From Algibacter amylolyticus (GTDB taxonomy: Bacteria > Bacteroidota > Bacteroidia > Flavobacteriales > Flavobacteriaceae), in contig NZ_JACHGE010000009.1 in NCBI RefSeq assembly GCF_014202225.1, forward strand, positions 153,702 to 217,701: DNA of 64,000 bases, given 5' to 3'. Positions within the stretch are counted from its first letter, which is position 1; each line of letters starts with the position of its first letter. Shown here piece after piece: positions 44,592 to 53,215 of the stretch. Made by a program: the position numbers and the translations under genes. The notes beneath the pieces were generated by a model that was not told the DNA's origin, did not search any database, and saw only the letters and a program-made list of their open reading frames with translations.

Positions 44592-45474
44592 AATAAAAAA
44601 CTTTCTTCACCTTCACCTTTTAGTTTTTATAGCAGGTTTTACAGCTATTTTAGGTGAAATAATAACTATTACGGCTATTCCTTTAGTTTGGTTTAGAATG
44701 GTAATGGCTACCGTGTTAATTTTTATTTATGTTTTATTAGTTAAAGTTAAACTGAAAATAACTTTAAAATCGTTTTTAAGCCTATTTGTGGCTGGAGTTA
44801 TTATTGCATTACACTGGATTACCTTTTTTGGGGCCATCGATGCCTCAAATATATCCATAACATTAGCCATGTTCTCAACAGGTGCTTTTTTTGCATCATT
44901 AATAGAACCTATTATTTATAAGCGTTCCATTATTTGGTACGAAATACTGTTTGGCGTTATTGTAATAATAGGAGTGTTCATTATTACACAAAGTGAAATA
45001 AAATACCTTACAGGAATTGTTTTAGGGATTTTATCGGCCTTTTTGTCTTCGTTATTTGCTGTTCTAAACGGTCATTTTTTAAAAAAACATTCTGCAACTG
45101 TTATTTCCTTTTACGAGTTTATTAGTGGCGTAGCATTTATTAGTATTTATATTATGTTATTTGGCGAAGGGTTTACCAAGGATTTCTTTATTTTAAGCCT
45201 ATCAGATTTTTGGAGTTTGTTCATTCTAGCTTCTGTTTGTACGGCCTATGCATTTATAGCTTCAGTATATATAATGAAAAGCATAAGTCCTTATACTGTG
45301 GTATTAACCTATAATTTAGAGCCTGTTTATGGTATTGCAATGGCCTTTATTTTATTTCCAGAAACAGAAAAAATGAGTACATCATTTTATTATGGAGCAC
45401 TTGTTATAATTAGTGTTGTGCTTTTAAACGGGATACTTAAAAACAGTAAAAAGTTAAAAAGAAAGACGCCATAG
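44578..45474 (+). CDS. DMT family transporter (EamA)
   Basis: 298 residues with ten predicted helices in two EamA repeats (for example residues 9-28, 34-52, 65-83 and the second half 145-270). Conserved end-of-helix features include AIDASNISITLAMFSTGAFF and the matching half SVYIMKSISPYTVVLTYNLEPVYG. Substrate unknown (drug/metabolite efflux). Starts inside the end of the LptF/G gene, so translation is probably coupled. Confidence 0.87.
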   Translation: MLSDKIKNFLHLHLLVFIAGFTAILGEIITITAIPLVWFRMVMATVLIFIYVLLVKVKLKITLKSFLSLFVAGVIIALHWITFFGAIDASNISITLAMFSTGAFFASLIEPIIYKRSIIWYEILFGVIVIIGVFIITQSEIKYLTGIVLGILSAFLSSLFAVLNGHFLKKHSATVISFYEFISGVAFISIYIMLFGEGFTKDFFILSLSDFWSLFILASVCTAYAFIASVYIMKSISPYTVVLTYNLEPVYGIAMAFILFPETEKMSTSFYYGALVIISVVLLNGILKNSKKLKRKTP

Positions 45475-45497
45475 CCCTTAAACAAAATTAAAGTTTT

Positions 45498-45505
45498 TAT
45501 ATTTG
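45498..45505 (+). promoter_or_regulatory. -7 box TATATTTG upstream of accA
   Basis: Exact TAnnTTTG, 38 bases before the accA ATG at 45544. No clear -33 box. Confidence 0.5.
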
Positions 45506-45543
45506 CCATCTAACTAAAGCTAATAGCCAAAAAAGAAATTCTT

Positions 45544-46497
45544 ATGGAATATTTAGAATTTGAATTGCCAATAAAAGAACTAGAAGACCAGTTACAAAAG
45601 TGTAAGGTCATTGGAGATGAAAGTGAAGTTGATGTTACAGAAACTTGTAAACAGATTGAAAAGAAGTTAGCGGCTACTCAAAAAGAAATTTATAAAAATA
45701 TAACACCTTGGCAGCGTGTACAATTGTCACGCCATCCAGAACGCCCATATACTTTAGATCATATTAAAGCCATTTGTGGTTCTTCTTTTTTAGAATTACA
45801 CGGCGATAGAAGCTTTAAAGACGATAAAGCAATGATTGGTGGTTTAGGTAAAATTGGGGACCAAAGCTTTATGTTTATTGGTCAACAAAAAGGTTTTAAT
45901 ACTAAAACAAGACAATATAGAAATTTCGGGATGGCAAATCCTGAAGGCTATAGAAAAGCTTTACGCTTAATGAAGTCTGCCGAAAAATTTGGCATTCCTG
46001 TAGTAACGCTTTTAGATACTCCTGGTGCTTATCCTGGTTTAGAAGCTGAAGAGCGCGGACAAGGAGAAGCTATTGCTAGAAATATTTTAGAAATGACACG
46101 CCTTAAGGTACCTGTAATAACTATTGTTATAGGAGAAGGAGCTTCAGGAGGTGCATTAGGAATAGGAGTAGGAGATAGAGTTTTAATGTTGGAAAACACG
46201 TGGTACTCTGTAATTTCGCCAGAATCTTGTTCTTCTATTTTATGGAGAAGCTGGGAATATAAAGAACAAGCTGCCGAAGCGTTAAAATTAACTGCTACAG
46301 ATATGAAAAGACTGAAGTTAGTTGATGGTATTATAAAAGAACCTTTAGGAGGTGCACACAGAGACAGAGCAAAAACATTTAAATCTGTTAGCGATGCCAT
46401 CGTGAAAAATTATAATGAGTTAAAAGACTTATCTCCAAAAGATTTAGTAGCACAACGTATGGATAAATATGCTCAAATGGGCGTATACAAAGGCTAG
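45544..46497 (+). CDS. accA: Acetyl-CoA carboxylase carboxyltransferase subunit alpha
   Basis: 317 residues. N-terminal [14 protein letters not shown], then crotonase-like core with [33 protein letters not shown] and the oxyanion hole [16 protein letters not shown]-terminal [21 protein letters not shown]. Together with AccD it transfers the carboxyl group from biotin to acetyl-CoA for fatty-acid synthesis. Own promoter and terminator. Confidence 0.95.
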   Translation: MEYLEFELPIKELEDQLQKCKVIGDESEVDVTETCKQIEKKLAATQKEIYKNITPWQRVQLSRHPERPYTLDHIKAICGSSFLELHGDRSFKDDKAMIGGLGKIGDQSFMFIGQQKGFNTKTRQYRNFGMANPEGYRKALRLMKSAEKFGIPVVTLLDTPGAYPGLEAEERGQGEAIARNILEMTRLKVPVITIVIGEGASGGALGIGVGDRVLMLENTWYSVISPESCSSILWRSWEYKEQAAEALKLTATDMKRLKLVDGIIKEPLGGAHRDRAKTFKSVSDAIVKNYNELKDLSPKDLVAQRMDKYAQMGVYKG

Positions 46498-46526
46498 AAC
46501 TTTTAAAACAAAATTTATTAGAAAAG

Positions 46527-46553
46527 ACTGAGGTGAATAACTTCAGTTTTTTT
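46527..46553 (+). terminator. Terminator after accA
   Basis: Eight-base stem with a G-U pair (46527-46534 and 46540-46547), 5-base loop, followed by seven T residues. 29 bases past the accA stop. Confidence 0.8.
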
Positions 46554-46665
46554 ATGCTTATTCACAATATTTATGACTTATTAACAGTTCAATTGTTAAC
46601 GAGTGGTGAACATTGAAATACGATTATTTACCAAAACCATTTTCTTTTTAATTACTTTCGTTGCT

Positions 46666-48207
46666 ATGAAACAACCCAATAATTTACAAGGCTATAAAGT
46701 TGATAAAAGTACTATTATCAACCTAGAAAAAGGTAAGATACCACCGCAAGCTCTTGATTTAGAAGAGGTTGTGCTAGGTGCAATGATGATTGATAAAAAA
46801 GGTGTCGATGAAGTTATCGATATTTTAAGTGCAGATGCATTTTATAAAGAAGCCCATCAACATATCTTTGAAGCTATTTTTCAGTTATTTGAAAATAGCG
46901 AGCCGGTCGACTTATTAACCGTTTCTACGCAATTAAAGAAAAACTCAAAACTAGAATTATCTGGAGGCGATTTTTATTTAATTTCTCTTACTCAAAAGGT
47001 GTCTTCTTCTGCACATATCGAGTTCCATGCACGTATTATTTTACAGAAATTTATTCAGCGTAGTTTAATTAAAATATCAAGTGAGATTATTGAAGAGGCT
47101 TACGATGAAACTAGAGATGTTTTCGATTTATTAGATACAGCAGAATCCAAATTGTACGAAGTTACACAGGGTAATATTAAAAAGTCAAGTGAAACTGCGC
47201 AAGATTTAGTAATTCAGGCTAAAAAGAAAATTGAAGAAATTTCAAATAAAGAAGGTCTAAGTGGAATTCCAACTGGTTTCAATAAATTAGATAAGTTAAC
47301 TTCTGGTTGGCAACCTTCAGATTTAATTATTATTGCTGCACGTCCTGGTATGGGTAAAACAGCTTTAACATTATCTATGGCTAGAAATATTGCTGTAGAT
47401 CAAAATATGCCAGTGGCATTTTTCTCTTTAGAGATGGCTTCTGTACAATTAATTACCCGTTTAATTTCAAGTGAAACCGGGCTTTCTTCTGAAAAATTAA
47501 GAACAGGTAAACTTGAAAAACATGAATGGGAGCAACTTAACGTTAAAGTTAAGGGCTTAGAAAAAGCACCATTGTTTATTGATGATACGCCATCACTTTC
47601 TATTTTCGATTTAAGAGCAAAAGCACGTCGTTTATCCTCGCAACATGGTATTAAATTAATCATGATTGATTATTTACAGTTAATGACGGGTGGTAGTAAT
47701 CATGGTGGAAACCGTGAACAAGAAATATCGATGATTTCTCGAAACCTTAAAGCCTTAGCAAAAGAACTTATGGTTCCGGTTATCGCACTTTCGCAGTTAT
47801 CGCGTGCGGTTGAAACTCGTGGAGGAAGTAAACGTCCGTTACTTTCAGATTTACGTGAATCTGGAGCGATCGAGCAGGATGCCGATATTGTAAGCTTTAT
47901 CTTTAGACCAGAATATTATAAAATTGACGAATGGGATGATGAAGAGCGTTCGCCAACCGAAGGTCAAGCCGAATTTATTGTAGCAAAGCACCGTAATGGT
48001 GGTTTAGAAAATATTCGTTTAAAGTTTATTGGACACTTAGGTAAATTTGATAACCTAGAAGATTTTGATTCACCATTCGAGTTTCATTCTAAAATGAATG
48101 CGGCCGCTAATGATGATACTTTTAAAACAGATAATTTTAAAGCAAGTCCAGATCAAGCTTTTGGAAGTTCGTTTAATGATGACGATGATAACGAAGTACC
48201 GTTTTAA
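46666..48207 (+). CDS. dnaB: Replicative DNA helicase DnaB
   Basis: 513 residues from ATG 46666 (MKQPNNLQGYKVDKSTI); an in-frame GTG at 46603 would add 21 hydrophobic residues atypical of DnaB. The N-terminal DnaB domain (IPPQALDLEEVVLGAMMID) is followed by the RecA-like motor: Walker A AARPGMGKTALTLSM, FFSLEMASVQLITRL, Walker B LIMIDYLQLMTGG and an arginine finger region FIFRPEYY. It unwinds DNA ahead of the replication fork. Acidic C-terminal end DDDDNEVPF. No intein insertion is present. Confidence 0.95.
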   Translation: MKQPNNLQGYKVDKSTIINLEKGKIPPQALDLEEVVLGAMMIDKKGVDEVIDILSADAFYKEAHQHIFEAIFQLFENSEPVDLLTVSTQLKKNSKLELSGGDFYLISLTQKVSSSAHIEFHARIILQKFIQRSLIKISSEIIEEAYDETRDVFDLLDTAESKLYEVTQGNIKKSSETAQDLVIQAKKKIEEISNKEGLSGIPTGFNKLDKLTSGWQPSDLIIIAARPGMGKTALTLSMARNIAVDQNMPVAFFSLEMASVQLITRLISSETGLSSEKLRTGKLEKHEWEQLNVKVKGLEKAPLFIDDTPSLSIFDLRAKARRLSSQHGIKLIMIDYLQLMTGGSNHGGNREQEISMISRNLKALAKELMVPVIALSQLSRAVETRGGSKRPLLSDLRESGAIEQDADIVSFIFRPEYYKIDEWDDEERSPTEGQAEFIVAKHRNGGLENIRLKFIGHLGKFDNLEDFDSPFEFHSKMNAAANDDTFKTDNFKASPDQAFGSSFNDDDDNEVPF

Positions 48208-48349
48208 TTATCGAAGAACTTAAATTGAATAACCTTAATTCCTTTCATTTTTTTAAGTGAACGTGGTTCTAGTTGTAGCGGTATTTTTTAACATCTAATA
48301 TTTTTATAAAATTTTTAATCAGGCATATTTTTTGAGTATCTTTCAACCT

Positions 48350-49606
48350 ATGAAGAAAGCCCTATTCATATTAATAATATTCTGTTCTACACAAATGTTT
48401 GCGTCTTACATCCTAATTCCTATGGATGTGGAAAGTCAAAAAAATCATTTAAAAGCATACGGAATAACGTATTGGACACTCAATAAACAGCTAAAGGTAA
48501 AATGGCTACTTAATTATAAAGGAGGTTCTTTTTTGTTACCAGATACCGAATCTATTCAGCGAGAATGCCAAATTAGGGGCGTGTCTTTCGAGGTGCTTTC
48601 TAATGCTAAAGCAGAACAAATTTTAGCAGACATAGCGAGCCCAAGTCAAAATATGGAAGCTGTGGTTTTAGAAAAAGCTCCAAAAATTGCGGTTTATACA
48701 CCAAATGGGAAGCAACCTTGGGATGATGCTGTTACTATGGTTTTAAAATATGCCGAAATTCCTTATGAAACCGTATACGATGAAGAGGTTTTAAACGATG
48801 GTTTGTTACTTTTCGATTGGTTGCATCTTCACCATGAAGATTTTACGGGACAATACGGGAAGTTTTACTCGCAATATCGAGCGTCGTCATGGTACATAGA
48901 AGAAAAAAAAGCAGCTGAAGCTTTAGCTCAAAAATTAGGATATAGTAAAGTGTCGGACGAAAAGTTGGCCGTAGCATTAAAAATTAGAGATTATGTTGTA
49001 GGTGGTGGTTTTATGTTTGCCATGTGCAGTGCGACTGATAGTTTTGATATTGCACTCTCTGCAGAAGGTATTGATATTTGCGAACCTATGTTTGATGGCG
49101 ATGGTAGCGATGCGGGCTATCAAAACAAAATAGATTTTAATAAAACCTTTGCATTTAAAAATTATATTCTAGAAACAAATCCAAAAGTTTATGAGTTTTC
49201 ATCCATCGATATGACGAGAAAACGTAAGATTCCTAAAACAACCGACTACTTTTCTTTAATGGAATTTTCAGCTAAATGGGATCCAATACCAACTATGTTA
49301 TGTCAAAATCATACGGCCTTAGTAAAAGGTTTTATGGGGCAAACTACATCTTTTAATAGAGAAGAAATAAAATCTAACGTTTTGGTACTTGGTGAAACTA
49401 AAATAAATGGCGAAGCCAAATACATCCATGGTATAAAAGGGAAAGGTTTTTTTACATTTTATGGTGGTCACGATCCGGAAGATTACCAGCATAGAGTAGG
49501 GGATGCTAAAACCGAATTAGATTTGCACCCTACTTCACCAGGTTACAGACTTATTTTAAACAATGTTTTATTTCCTGCCGCAAAAAAGAAGAAGCAAAAA
49601 ACATAA
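48350..49606 (+). CDS. Conserved secreted protein of flavobacteria (often mislabelled asparagine synthetase B)
   Basis: 418 residues from ATG 48350; a TTG at 48332 adds six residues before the signal peptide (ALFILIIFCSTQMFASY). Proteins of this kind in Flavobacteriaceae often carry the label asparagine synthetase B, but no synthetase or Ntn glutaminase motif is seen. The segment APKIAVYTPNGKQPWDDAV and the C-terminal TFYGGHDPEDYQHRVGD look like the glutamine-amidotransferase/ThuA-like fold. Predicted periplasmic; the function is not known. Confidence 0.7.
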   Translation: MKKALFILIIFCSTQMFASYILIPMDVESQKNHLKAYGITYWTLNKQLKVKWLLNYKGGSFLLPDTESIQRECQIRGVSFEVLSNAKAEQILADIASPSQNMEAVVLEKAPKIAVYTPNGKQPWDDAVTMVLKYAEIPYETVYDEEVLNDGLLLFDWLHLHHEDFTGQYGKFYSQYRASSWYIEEKKAAEALAQKLGYSKVSDEKLAVALKIRDYVVGGGFMFAMCSATDSFDIALSAEGIDICEPMFDGDGSDAGYQNKIDFNKTFAFKNYILETNPKVYEFSSIDMTRKRKIPKTTDYFSLMEFSAKWDPIPTMLCQNHTALVKGFMGQTTSFNREEIKSNVLVLGETKINGEAKYIHGIKGKGFFTFYGGHDPEDYQHRVGDAKTELDLHPTSPGYRLILNNVLFPAAKKKKQKT

Positions 49607-49615
49607 TCTATGTTA

Positions 49616-50857
49616 TTATTCAATAATGTCTAGGGTATCCATTGCGTTTTGAATCTTATTTTTTTGTTCGTTATAAGTGTTTATGGCAAAATCGGTATCA
49701 GGAATGGTTTTAGCCATATTTAAATAGTTTTGCTCGTTGGCCAAATCGCCTAAACCAAAACAGGCTTCTGCAAGTGTAACATAAATCCACTCTTTATCGC
49801 CTCTGTTTACAAACTCTGGAGCTTCCACAATTTTACTCCACTTGTTTAGTAACGCTTTCCATATTTTTTTGGCTTGTCCGTAGTTGGCATATTTATCAAA
49901 TTGATCTGTACTTAAACTAGCTTTTATAGTGTAAAGAAAAGCAACGTTAATACCATTGTAATAATCTTGTTTTACGTAATAGCCTCTTTCGTAAAAATGG
50001 ATAGCTTCATTTAAAAACGATAAATTTTCTTTGTTTTCGTAAAGCCTTTTGTTAATGGCGCCCAATAAACCTAATGTTTCGGGATCGGTAGTGGTTTTTG
50101 GATTAAGCGATTCTAATATTTTAAGAGCCTCTTTTAAAGCTTCTTCTTCCGATGGTTGTTTGGATTTATAGGTCGTTAATGCAAATCGTTGAATAATAAA
50201 ACTATCATTGGGTTTGCTCTTAATGGCTTCTTTAAATAAATCTTTGGCAAATTGGAATTCCCTAGCCTTTGTTTTACGTTCGGCCAGATCCAATAAATCC
50301 GAAACTGAATGGCTTTCGCTTTTAACGGTTTCCTCTATTTTTTCAATCTCATTTTCCGAAAAATTAGGCGGTTTTAAATTTGGTAGAAAGGTGTAAATAG
50401 GGCTGTCAGTTTCAGGTTTAGACAAAAAGCTTTCGACTTGTATTTTTAGGTGTTTTTGAAACCTTACAACTTCAGAATACCCAATATCCGATTCTAAATG
50501 TTCGTAAAAATGAACTAGAATATGGTTTACATCAAATGGTATGTTAACCTTGTTTTCGGCAATTACAATAGTTGTGTTTGGTCTTAAGGCGTGCCTAACT
50601 CCCAGTTCGTACAAGGCATTGGCATTTAATGTTGAAATGTCTGCTACTACAAAATCTGCTTTAAATATACTTTCATACATTTTTACATCTATTACGCCAG
50701 ATTGCGGCAAATCGCAGGATCTGAAACAAAAAATATCTAAGTCTTCAAAAACTGGTTTAATAATGCTTTCAAAGGTTTTATCGAGATTTATGGTACGTCC
50801 CGTTTCAAAATCGGTTTTCGTTCCAAATCCAATGATTACAAAACATGTTTTTTTCAT
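49616..50857 (-). CDS. Deoxyribosyltransferase/TIR-like plus TPR (ASK-core-like) protein
   Basis: 413 residues. Residues 1-about 150 form a Rossmannoid domain of the nucleoside deoxyribosyltransferase/TIR group: CFVIIGFGTKTDFETGR, KPVFEDLDIFCFRSCD, YESIFKADFVVADIST, NALYELGVRHALRPN. Residues about 190-400 are helical TPR-like repeats (EFQFAKDLFKEAIKSKPND, NEAIHFYERGYYVKQDYYN, TLAEACFGLGDLAN) of the type called TPR-S or DUF4071, the region that binds TRAF in animal ASK kinases. In bacteria this pair is linked to conflict-system signalling; here it is the last gene of the seven-gene unit. Substrate and partners unknown. No signal peptide. Confidence 0.78.
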   Translation of the reverse strand: MKKTCFVIIGFGTKTDFETGRTINLDKTFESIIKPVFEDLDIFCFRSCDLPQSGVIDVKMYESIFKADFVVADISTLNANALYELGVRHALRPNTTIVIAENKVNIPFDVNHILVHFYEHLESDIGYSEVVRFQKHLKIQVESFLSKPETDSPIYTFLPNLKPPNFSENEIEKIEETVKSESHSVSDLLDLAERKTKAREFQFAKDLFKEAIKSKPNDSFIIQRFALTTYKSKQPSEEEALKEALKILESLNPKTTTDPETLGLLGAINKRLYENKENLSFLNEAIHFYERGYYVKQDYYNGINVAFLYTIKASLSTDQFDKYANYGQAKKIWKALLNKWSKIVEAPEFVNRGDKEWIYVTLAEACFGLGDLANEQNYLNMAKTIPDTDFAINTYNEQKNKIQNAMDTLDIIE

Positions 50858-50925
50858 CTGTTAATTTTTATAGCTCTTAATGCCGTTAGTCTATAATTAT
50901 ATAGGTTGTTTGAGCTCTTGTTATA

Positions 50926-52014
50926 TTATACAATATGTTCTGGTTTAATTTGAATTGCAGCGGACTTAGAGCCTATTTCGTACAACTTATCTTTATTTTT
51001 AGAATCCGACATTTCTCGAAGTGACATCAGGTCTATTTCAGTATAATTCAATCCCAACATATTCATTTCTTCTTTTTCAAGCATAACATTGTATCTTACA
51101 TAACTTAAAGCGGGTTTTGGAGTGAGTAAATCGTTTTTTAAATCTAATATTTCAGAATCTATTTTCCGCGGAACCGGGGAATTTGAAAGATACTGCAATA
51201 TCGTTTGGTTTAGGTAATTGGCATCTTCCATAAACATTTCGGGTATTAAGGTAGCCCAACCTAAAAGTCCTTTTTTTGAAATTTTTTCGGCATTATAACG
51301 TTTTGTGAAAGTTCCGGTTCCTAACGATAGTAGAGATAGGTTATCTTCACCAGTTTCCCATTTATAAGGATATTCCTTTAAGGTAGCCACTAAAAATAAT
51401 TGCAATGCGGGATTGTTTGCTAAACTAACTCCACCGTCAATAAAAGCTCCAATCTCTCCATTTCCAACATCAATTTTCTGAGGAATAAAATAACTTGGAG
51501 CTGCCGCACTTGCACGTATTACATTTCTTAGTAAAATGTCTTTATTTTGCTCGAAAAACTTTCCTTCAGGATGGTTAAGAATAGGCCAGGTACTTAGGGT
51601 ATCGGCACGTTTGGTAACACAACATAACCCTGTTTTTATTTTGTCGCTTCCCATTGTTATGTCTCCAAATACTTCTTTTAATGCGTTTTCAAGAGGCTTA
51701 AAATCAAATTCTGCTTTATACCGTTTTAAGGGGTTTAAGAGCCAGCTTCTTTTTACACCAAAAATTTTATCTCCAATATTTAGATACAAATCTTTAATCT
51801 CTGAAGCAGTCATGCCAATGGCCAACCCAGATGCAATTATAGCTCCTGTAGAAGTACCCCCAATTAAATCGTAATACTCACATAATTTAAGATTTGGGTT
51901 TCCTTCCCGTTCGCGTAAAATGGTTTCAATACGTTCAAGGAAGCCAAGTGTAATAGCGCCTCTAATGCCGCCACCATCTAAAGCTAAAATTCGTTTTGGT
52001 TGATTGTTACTCAT
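50926..52014 (-). CDS. Patatin-like phospholipase
   Basis: 362 residues. Oxyanion loop LALDGGGIRGAITLGF (residues 11-26), nucleophile elbow GGTSTG (serine 55) and the second dyad residue in FIDGGVSLANNPA (aspartate 193) are all intact, so it should hydrolyse phospholipids or acyl esters. No signal peptide: cytoplasmic. Similar patatins (CapV) act as death effectors in CBASS systems, but no cyclic-nucleotide synthase is encoded near it. It lies 68 bases upstream of the TPR-S gene and downstream of two TIR genes in one orientation; gaps of 63 and 68 bases allow co-transcription. Confidence 0.88.
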   Translation of the reverse strand: MSNNQPKRILALDGGGIRGAITLGFLERIETILREREGNPNLKLCEYYDLIGGTSTGAIIASGLAIGMTASEIKDLYLNIGDKIFGVKRSWLLNPLKRYKAEFDFKPLENALKEVFGDITMGSDKIKTGLCCVTKRADTLSTWPILNHPEGKFFEQNKDILLRNVIRASAAAPSYFIPQKIDVGNGEIGAFIDGGVSLANNPALQLFLVATLKEYPYKWETGEDNLSLLSLGTGTFTKRYNAEKISKKGLLGWATLIPEMFMEDANYLNQTILQYLSNSPVPRKIDSEILDLKNDLLTPKPALSYVRYNVMLEKEEMNMLGLNYTEIDLMSLREMSDSKNKDKLYEIGSKSAAIQIKPEHIV

Positions 52015-52077
52015 GTGTTTTTAATTTTTAAATGTTATGCAGGTTTATTTTAAGACAGGGAAATGCTTTAAATATTT

Positions 52078-53202
52078 TTAATTTGGATAACGTACTTGTA
52101 CCCATGCCGCCAAACCTTCATATATAACATCTACTACAAAAACGATTTCACCTGAATAAATAATGTCGCCGTTAAGGCTAGCATTTGTATCATAACTAGG
52201 CATTGAAGTCCAAACTTTGGAATTGGTAAGCGCAATAATAAAATCGTTTGGCCTAGGAAAGTCATCTATAGCTGTTTCATCTATACGATTAAAATAGCGT
52301 TGCGTGTTATTTGCATTTGTGTATGGGATGTAGCCAGACTTTACTAATAATTTTTCTATTGCATTTGCAGCTTTCAAATAATGCTCGTTTCCTTGGCCGT
52401 ATGTAGAGACGTAGGTCAAATACATTTGTAACGTATTTGTTTTCACAGCCAAATTCCAATCTGCATCATATACTGTGGAATTTACTTCTTGATAAGGGGT
52501 AACGGTATCGTAATCACCTTCATCCATAGAGCCAAGGACGAATAAAAATACTAGAAAACAAAAAATGATAGTAATTATAGCTCCAATGATAATTACCGTT
52601 GTACTACAACCAGAACTTTTAGTTACTTTATTTTGTTGGGCCTTTAAAATTTGGGCTTTTTGTTGCTCCTCTCTCTGTTGTTTTTCTTTTAGCTTTTCTT
52701 CTTTTAATTTAGCTTCTGCTTTTACTTGCGCTTCCCGTTTGAGTTTTTCTTCTTCCTCTTTTTTCTTCTGTTCGTGGTTGTCAACTTCTACAGAAATATC
52801 CGATAGTTTTTCTGCAACTTCGGTTTCTAAATTAAGAGCTTTTATAAGACTATTAATACCTTTTTGGTGATCCTCGGTAAAATTGGCATATTGAAAACGG
52901 CGTAGCCTAAAAGGAATTTCGCAGGCTTCCATAAGTACAGGAACTATTTTTTTGTTTTCCTCAAGGGCATAAGAAACCTCATCCATTACGTTATGGGACA
53001 TTACAGAGCTGTTGGATAAAATAACTAAAAGAACTGGCGAGGTCTTTAACGCTTTTTCAATGGATTTGTCCCAGCGCGCTCCAGGGTCAATGTCTAGTTG
53101 ATCAAGCCAAATGTCTGCACCAGCACTCCTCAGCTCTTTGGCGAGATTCAATACAAATTTTGAATTATCTCTACTGTAGCTAAAAAAAATTCTTGAAGAC
53201 AT
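52078..53202 (-). CDS. TIR domain, coiled coil, transmembrane segment and extracytoplasmic C-terminal domain (paralog 2)
   Basis: 374 residues. Residues 3-about 125 are a TIR domain (RIFFSYSRDNSKFVLNLAK, ADIWLDQLDIDPGARW, VLLVILSNSSVMSHNVMDEVSYALEE); E75 is at the place of the catalytic glutamate of TIR NADases. Residues 143-193 are a highly charged coiled coil rich in K, E and Q. One transmembrane helix (201-224) is followed by a C-terminal part predicted to be outside the cytoplasm, with the short helical motif DADWNLAVKTNTLQMYLTY and an SH3-like strand region at the end (GDIIYSGEIVFVVDVIYEG). It is the paralog of the next gene upstream. Proposed role: an envelope-sensing NAD-cleaving trigger (inference). 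Confidence 0.83.
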   Translation of the reverse strand: MSSRIFFSYSRDNSKFVLNLAKELRSAGADIWLDQLDIDPGARWDKSIEKALKTSPVLLVILSNSSVMSHNVMDEVSYALEENKKIVPVLMEACEIPFRLRRFQYANFTEDHQKGINSLIKALNLETEVAEKLSDISVEVDNHEQKKKEEEEKLKREAQVKAEAKLKEEKLKEKQQREEQQKAQILKAQQNKVTKSSGCSTTVIIIGAIITIIFCFLVFLFVLGSMDEGDYDTVTPYQEVNSTVYDADWNLAVKTNTLQMYLTYVSTYGQGNEHYLKAANAIEKLLVKSGYIPYTNANNTQRYFNRIDETAIDDFPRPNDFIIALTNSKVWTSMPSYDTNASLNGDIIYSGEIVFVVDVIYEGLAAWVQVRYPN

Positions 53203-53215
53203 GATTTATATTTTT

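Noticed and set aside
46603..46665. GTG start for dnaB 63 bases upstream
   Set aside because: It would add a hydrophobic 21-residue stretch foreign to DnaB; the ATG at 46666 begins a usual N-terminus.
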